A DNA stretch of 64,000 nucleotides from Mesodorylaimus sp. YZB2_4 (Eukaryota > Nematoda > Enoplea > Dorylaimida > Dorylaimidae), in NCBI GenBank assembly GCA_030248295.1, contig JASANH010000092.1, forward strand, positions 25,070 through 89,069. The letters are read 5' to 3'. The position numbers and the translations under genes are program-made. Of this stretch, positions 59,625-64,000 are shown in pieces. The notes below the pieces were generated by a model, which saw nothing but the letters and a program-made list of their open reading frames with translations, was not told where the DNA came from and searched no databases. How positions within the stretch are numbered: position 1 is the first letter of the stretch; each line of letters starts with the position of its first letter.

Positions 59625-60282
59625 ATGATTAGCTTATTTTTGATTTTTTTGGTGATAAATTGTGGCATTCAGGTAATTGGGTTTCTTATATTTTCTTTGA
59701 ATGATAATTTTTTGCATATAACGTCCCGAATTGCGTTCTTTTACAAACTAATTTTTTTAAACATATTTTTTCACGTACGTAGATGACCAATGGTCTATCA
59801 GGGAGATGCGAGTGCATTAGTTCGAGCGGAGCGGATATTACGCTCAAGTGCAGCGGCGGTTCGATCATTGATAGATCACAGTATTTGACGTGCCAAAATC
59901 CATCGGCTATTTATTTTTTTCGAATCTCTGATGCATCCTGGTCAACTTTAAACATCCAAGAAATACTTCCGACTGCAACTCGATTGAATGCAAATTTAAA
60001 TGATTATAATTGTCAAGTATTTTGCAAATCTCAACTTTTCCGCACATTTGTCAGTGCTATCACTCAAAACTGCCAACAATTTTGTGGAGGGCAACAGTCT
60101 GGACAAGTATCACTTCAACCAACGTAAGTTCATCTGCTTACTTACTCACTCACTCACTGACTCACATATATACTATAGCTCATATAATCGATTAAAACTC
60201 GGTTTTTAAATTTTTCTTCCATTTCAGTTTTTTTCAAAGCTCCCAACCAACCCACACCACTGCTGTCGCGAACGCGAGCTAA
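59625..60282 (+). CDS. Small secreted cysteine-rich protein (147 aa), three exons
   Basis: Exon 1 59625-59672 encodes MISLFLIFLVINCGIQ, a clear signal peptide. Exon 2 59783-60123 (intron 110 nt, phase 0) encodes the mature part with eight Cys: a CEC pair, single Cys in KCSGG and LTCQN, and two C-x3-C pairs (NCQVFC, NCQQFC). Exon 3 60228-60282 (intron 104 nt) ends TAA at 60280-60282 with a Ser/Thr/Gln-rich tail. All joins are GT-AG and in phase, with no internal stops, so this looks like an intact host gene. I recognise no family; the paired C-x3-C spacing suggests a disulphide-bonded extracellular protein. The BEL/Pao LTR begins 26 nt after the stop, inside the expected 3' UTR. Confidence 0.75.
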
Positions 60283-60307
60283 GATCAAGGGCTTTACAGC
60301 CCAGGCA

Positions 60308-60505
60308 TGTTGGGAATGGGAAGTGATAACGTAAAGGTGGTGATCGAAGATACAAGTGACCATTGCATAGGGAGCGTTTTATGAGAAGCGAGTGTACGGT
60401 CGGTTAATCACGTGCTCTATCGAAATATAATCTATATATATTAAATCAACGTGTGATTCTGCCATCGAGTTAGATCAATTTCCACTGCGCAAACAATCGA
60501 CGACA
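60308..60505 (+). repeat. BEL/Pao 5' LTR
   Basis: It starts TGTTGGGAATGGG and ends CGACGACA, so it has TG...CA ends and is 198 bp. It contains a TATATATATT box near 60,432 as a possible promoter. Eight bases later a primer-binding-like site TGGTATCAGAGCATGG (60514) follows, complementary to initiator tRNA-Met. The 3' LTR lies outside the window, so identity of the two LTRs and the target duplication cannot be checked. Confidence 0.75.
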
Positions 60506-60524
60506 GAATTATTTGGTATCAGAG

Positions 60525-63500
60525 CATGGTTGATTGCGGCTATCAACGATATCAAGCAATGGCGGTCGTTGTGGCGAAGCTTCGAAAACAGCTCGCCCCT
60601 TGACGCCTAGCCCTTCGGCACCTACTCGACGCAAAACCTAATTTGGCAGTTATCAACGAAGAAACTACTCATGAAATCGACAAGTACAAGGCCCGCTTGC
60701 GAGCGCTTTTCGAGGGCTATAAGAACAAGTACGACGACTACGCGAACGCTGTGGACGATGCCAAGTCGGCTGAGTTCGTCAATGAGAGTGAGCAATACGC
60801 CCAAATGGAGATCGAATACGATATGGCGATCGCTGATATTGGCTGCTTTGAGAATCAGATGATCGAGAAAGAAGAACGCCAGCTCAAGGCCAGGCTGGAA
60901 GAGGCAAAGGTGAACGCGGAGATCGAGCGAATTCAGTTGCAGATACGACTGCAAGAAGAGGAACAAAGAATGAGGTGGGATATGGAGCGAGTCGAACAGC
61001 AAGCTCGAATAGAACGTGAGCGCGTCGAACAAGAAGGTCGTAGCAACCAAGCCGTAGGAGCCGTAGGCAACCAAGTTAGTATTAATCAAGGACGGGGTGG
61101 CATCGGTGAAATTCACGCCAAGTTACCCAAACTCGAGTTACCAAAGTTCAGTGGCGATCGGCTGCAATTCAAACCATTCTGGGACGCTTTCAACGCCTCG
61201 GTTCACGCGAATGATGCAGTCGCGCCTGTCACGAAAATGGCATATCTGGTGGCTCAACTAACGGGCGATGCGAAATCAGTGGTCGATGGGTTAGCGGTCA
61301 CAGGCGAGAACTACGAAACGGCGATTCAGCTCCTCAAAGAACGCTTTGGCAACGACCAAGAAATCATTCGAATGCTCGAACGAGCCATTGTGAATCTTGA
61401 GGGTGCCCGGAACATGGAAGGCTTGCGCCAACTGCAAATCAATCTTGAAAAGCATCTGCGCTCGATCGAATCACTGGGTGGCGCGGTTGATGAATCTTGG
61501 ACGACAAGTTTGATCTGGCCGAAGTTGCCAGCGTTTGTTCTCGAGAAGATCTACGAAAAGAAGCCCGCCGAGCAATGGAAGCTCAAAGAATTGCGAGCCG
61601 AATTGACCAAGATGGTATCAATCCATGATGCTGTTGCCCGCGAGCGTATCATGCAATACGAGAAACAAAAGACGAGCCATGATCAGCTTAGTCATCATAG
61701 CAGCGAAACGAGGGGAAAACCAAGCGTACCCAAGACGAGCCATGCGTTCCTGATCAACAGCAAGAGTAAGGCAAAGCATCCCCCAAAAGCTGTCACCAAT
61801 CATGAGCCAGTCAAGAACAAACCTCGCTTTCCATGCACCTACTGCAAGGGCGACCACTGGGCCGATGAATGCGAACAGGTGCCTACAGTTGAGAAACGAA
61901 AGAGGAAACTCAAGGACAATTGTTGGCGATGTCTCAAACCAGGCCACCAAGCTGACCAATGCTGGGCGAAAACGAAGTGCTATCATTGTTGAGACAACAG
62001 CCATCATTCAAGCCTCTGCGACAAGCGATCAAAAGCACCGCATATCGACACTGGGGCAACCACAACGACGCTCGCTTTAGATGTAAGCACCAGTCTGTTC
62101 ACATCGAATCAAGCAATCCTTTTACAGACAGCGGTGGGTGATATCCAATCTTTGTGCCAAGCTCCCCGATCGATCAAGGGACGAATTCTTCTTGATAGCG
62201 GTAGCCAGCGAACCTATGTGACTGAAGAGCTGATCAGGCGACTCGCTATCAAACCAACGTCGTACGAAGAAATCGTGCTGTACACGTTCGGTGCCAAAGA
62301 ACCAAAACGAATCAAGTCTGCAATCGTCGAGCTTCAGTTAAAGGGCAAGCTCGAACAACAAATTAAAATCAAAGCCAATGTCGTCCCGCAAATCGCTCAA
62401 TCGTTGTGGCGGAGCGCCGCGATGCTCGCGGATCTGAAGGACATCCTCGACAACTATGAGCTAGCAGATCCAATCCTAAACGAATCAGAAACGATCAAGA
62501 TAGATGTCCTCATCGGCATCAATGAATATGAGCGCATCATGCTAGCCAACAGCAAAGAAATTGGACCAAGCCTGTATCTCCGCAACTCTATCTTTGGGTG
62601 GATCGTTTTCGGCCAAACCAAGAACCAAATCAAAATCGCTAAGCCAGCCTCTACATTCAACTGCTTCGTCTTGTCAGTTGCAATCAACAGTCAAGAGCTG
62701 AATCACCTCGAGCCACACATCAAGGATCAAGCTCAAATCAACGACTTGTGGGAACTCGAGAAGATTGGCATCACTGATCAAATCAATGAACGTGACGACG
62801 AGAAAGCCATGCAGATATTTAATGAAACTATCAAGTTCGAGGACAATCGGTATCAAGTTCAATGGCCGCGAAAAGGTGAACATCTTGATCTGCCAGACAA
62901 CTACGGCCTATCCATGGGGCGACTCAAGCCAGTTATCCGTCGCCTACAATACGACCCTGAGCTGATGATTAAGTACGATGCTATAATTCAAGATCAACTA
63001 CAAAAGGACATCATCGAGAAGATTGATAAAGACAAGATAGATGGCCATGTTCACTATCTGCCGCACCATCCCGTGATTAAGCCTGACCGAACCACGACAA
63101 AAGTATGGATCGTCTACGATGGCTCTGCCAAGACAAGCAATCAACAGCGCAGCCTGAACGAATGCCTGTATAGGGGACCAGTCATTCTAGACGACTTGGC
63201 CCAACTGCTGCTGCGCTTTCGAATGAACGAGGTGGCCTTGATCGCGGATATCGAAAAGGCGTTCTTGCAAGTCGGACTTCAACCCGTATCAAGGGACGTC
63301 ACGCGATTTCTGTGGCTCAAGGATCCCAACAATCCAAGGGTCGATGGCAACTTGCAAATCTATCGCTTTAAACGGGTACCATTCGGCGTCATTTCAAGCC
63401 CATTCCTGCTCGGAGCAACTATCAAGCACCACCTGCAACTCAGTAGCGATCCAGTAGCCAAGAAAATACAGGACAACATGTATGTAGACAACATGATCAC

Positions 63501-64000
63501 AGGCGTGCAATCAACGGCTGATGCAATCGATTTCTATCAAATCGCAAAGAAACTGTTCAATGAAGCATCAATGAATCTGCGAGAGTGGAACTCAAATGAT
63601 CAAGAATTTCTCAAAGCGATTCCAGAGGTAGACTGAGCGAGGGCGGCTCAAACAAAAGTCCTAGGCATCAAGTGGGATACATGTTCAGACACCATCTCAA
63701 TCAACCATAGGGAGCCTGGCATCGAAGGCAAGCCAACAAAAAGGTCAGTACTCAGCTTCATTCACAGGGCCTTCGATCCTCTTGGCCTCATGTGCCCGGT
63801 CATGGTCAATATCCGCCACTTCTTTCCAAGTCTATGGACGACAGACTTCGAATGGGATGATCAATTAGCGAAATCCAACAAAGACAAATGGGATCCGATT
63901 CGAACAGAAATCAATGGCCTCAATCAAATCAAGTTACCGAGGTACCTGGGCAGCGGCCAGGGACCACATCAACTGCATGTCTTTTGCGATGCATCAGAAA
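60525..64000 (+). pseudogene. BEL/Pao gag-pol, three in-frame TGA stops, continues past the window
   Basis: A single frame runs from ATG 60525 through the window end. Gag has a long coiled coil (about 60,840-61,050), the DUF1759-like capsid block (LPKLELPKFSGDRLQFKPFW), and three zinc knuckles near 61,835-62,030 (CTYCKGDHWADEC, CWRCLKPGHQADQC and a third broken by a stop after CYHC). The aspartic protease has RILLDSGSQRTYVTEEL (about 62,180). The reverse transcriptase has IADIEKAFLQVGL and the catalytic NMYVDNMI (about 63,475-63,500; YVDN instead of YVDD is common in Pao-type elements). The DUF1759/DUF1758/RT order identifies BEL/Pao. TGA codons at 60600-60602, 61990-61992 and 63634-63636 interrupt an otherwise conserved frame. 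RNase H and integrase would lie beyond 64,000. Confidence 0.9.

Noticed and set aside
60643..63636. TGA as a reassigned sense codon
   Set aside because: The three TGA codons of the BEL element tempted this reading, but TGA terminates the Element B transposase at the same residue where the related copy has TAA.

Overview
The window reads as nuclear DNA of an invertebrate animal. The genes have several exons with short GT-AG introns (36-110 nt) and T-rich acceptors of the TTTCAG type, which would suit a nematode or similar lineage. I cannot name the species. There are no rRNA, CRISPR or bacterial operon features. Almost everything recognisable is transposable-element (TE) or virus-derived DNA in nested layers. 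The one confident host-type gene is a small secreted cysteine-rich gene near 60 kb.

Layout. 0-4.7 kb: intergenic DNA with one TA-flanked MITE. 4,701-9,679: Element A, a complete DNA transposon. It has long inverted ends packed with the palindrome TGGACGTCCA, a TTA target duplication, a DDE-type transposase gene (one nonsense codon) and an intact convergent coiled-coil/BEN-like gene. 10.9-12.3 kb: the 3' end of a CACTA/EnSpm-like transposon. 13.3-15.5 kb: Ty3/gypsy-like gag debris and a LINE reverse transcriptase fragment, both on minus. 17.0-20.26 kb: a decayed LINE on plus. 22.2-22.5 kb: a dimeric minisatellite.

22.5-34.0 kb: Element C, an old unclassified TE gene on minus with an OTU-like domain and GGDRGG/PGLH-type motifs. 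It is split by Element B (about 24,066-30,466), a well-preserved CACTA/EnSpm-like transposon. Element B has a six-exon tnp2-type transposase (minus), a divergently transcribed eight-exon accessory gene (plus), and subterminal arrays of GTGGATCCAC/TGGAATCC motifs.

34.7-43.5 kb: fragments of mariner, Penelope-like and Tc1-like elements and degraded coiled-coil ORFs. 45.8-48.2 kb: MITEs. 48.2-53.1 kb: remnants of two Polinton/Maverick-type elements, recognised by the adenovirus-like packaging ATPase and its usual small neighbour genes. One of these small genes is interrupted by a fold-back MITE. A hAT fragment lies between them. 54.3-56.85 kb: two minus-strand genes of unknown family, each with premature stops. 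59.6-60.28 kb: the secreted gene. 60,308-64,000: a BEL/Pao LTR retrotransposon entering from its 5' LTR and cut by the window edge.

How the parts fit together. In Elements A and B the transposase should cut at the ends. The accessory protein of each (coiled coil, nuclear signal in B, BEN-like C-terminus in A) is a natural candidate to bind the palindromic subterminal arrays. That pairing is inference, but two different transposase types showing the same layout in one window is the most interesting feature here. Several otherwise well-spliced genes carry only one or a few in-frame stop codons, which points to recent inactivation.
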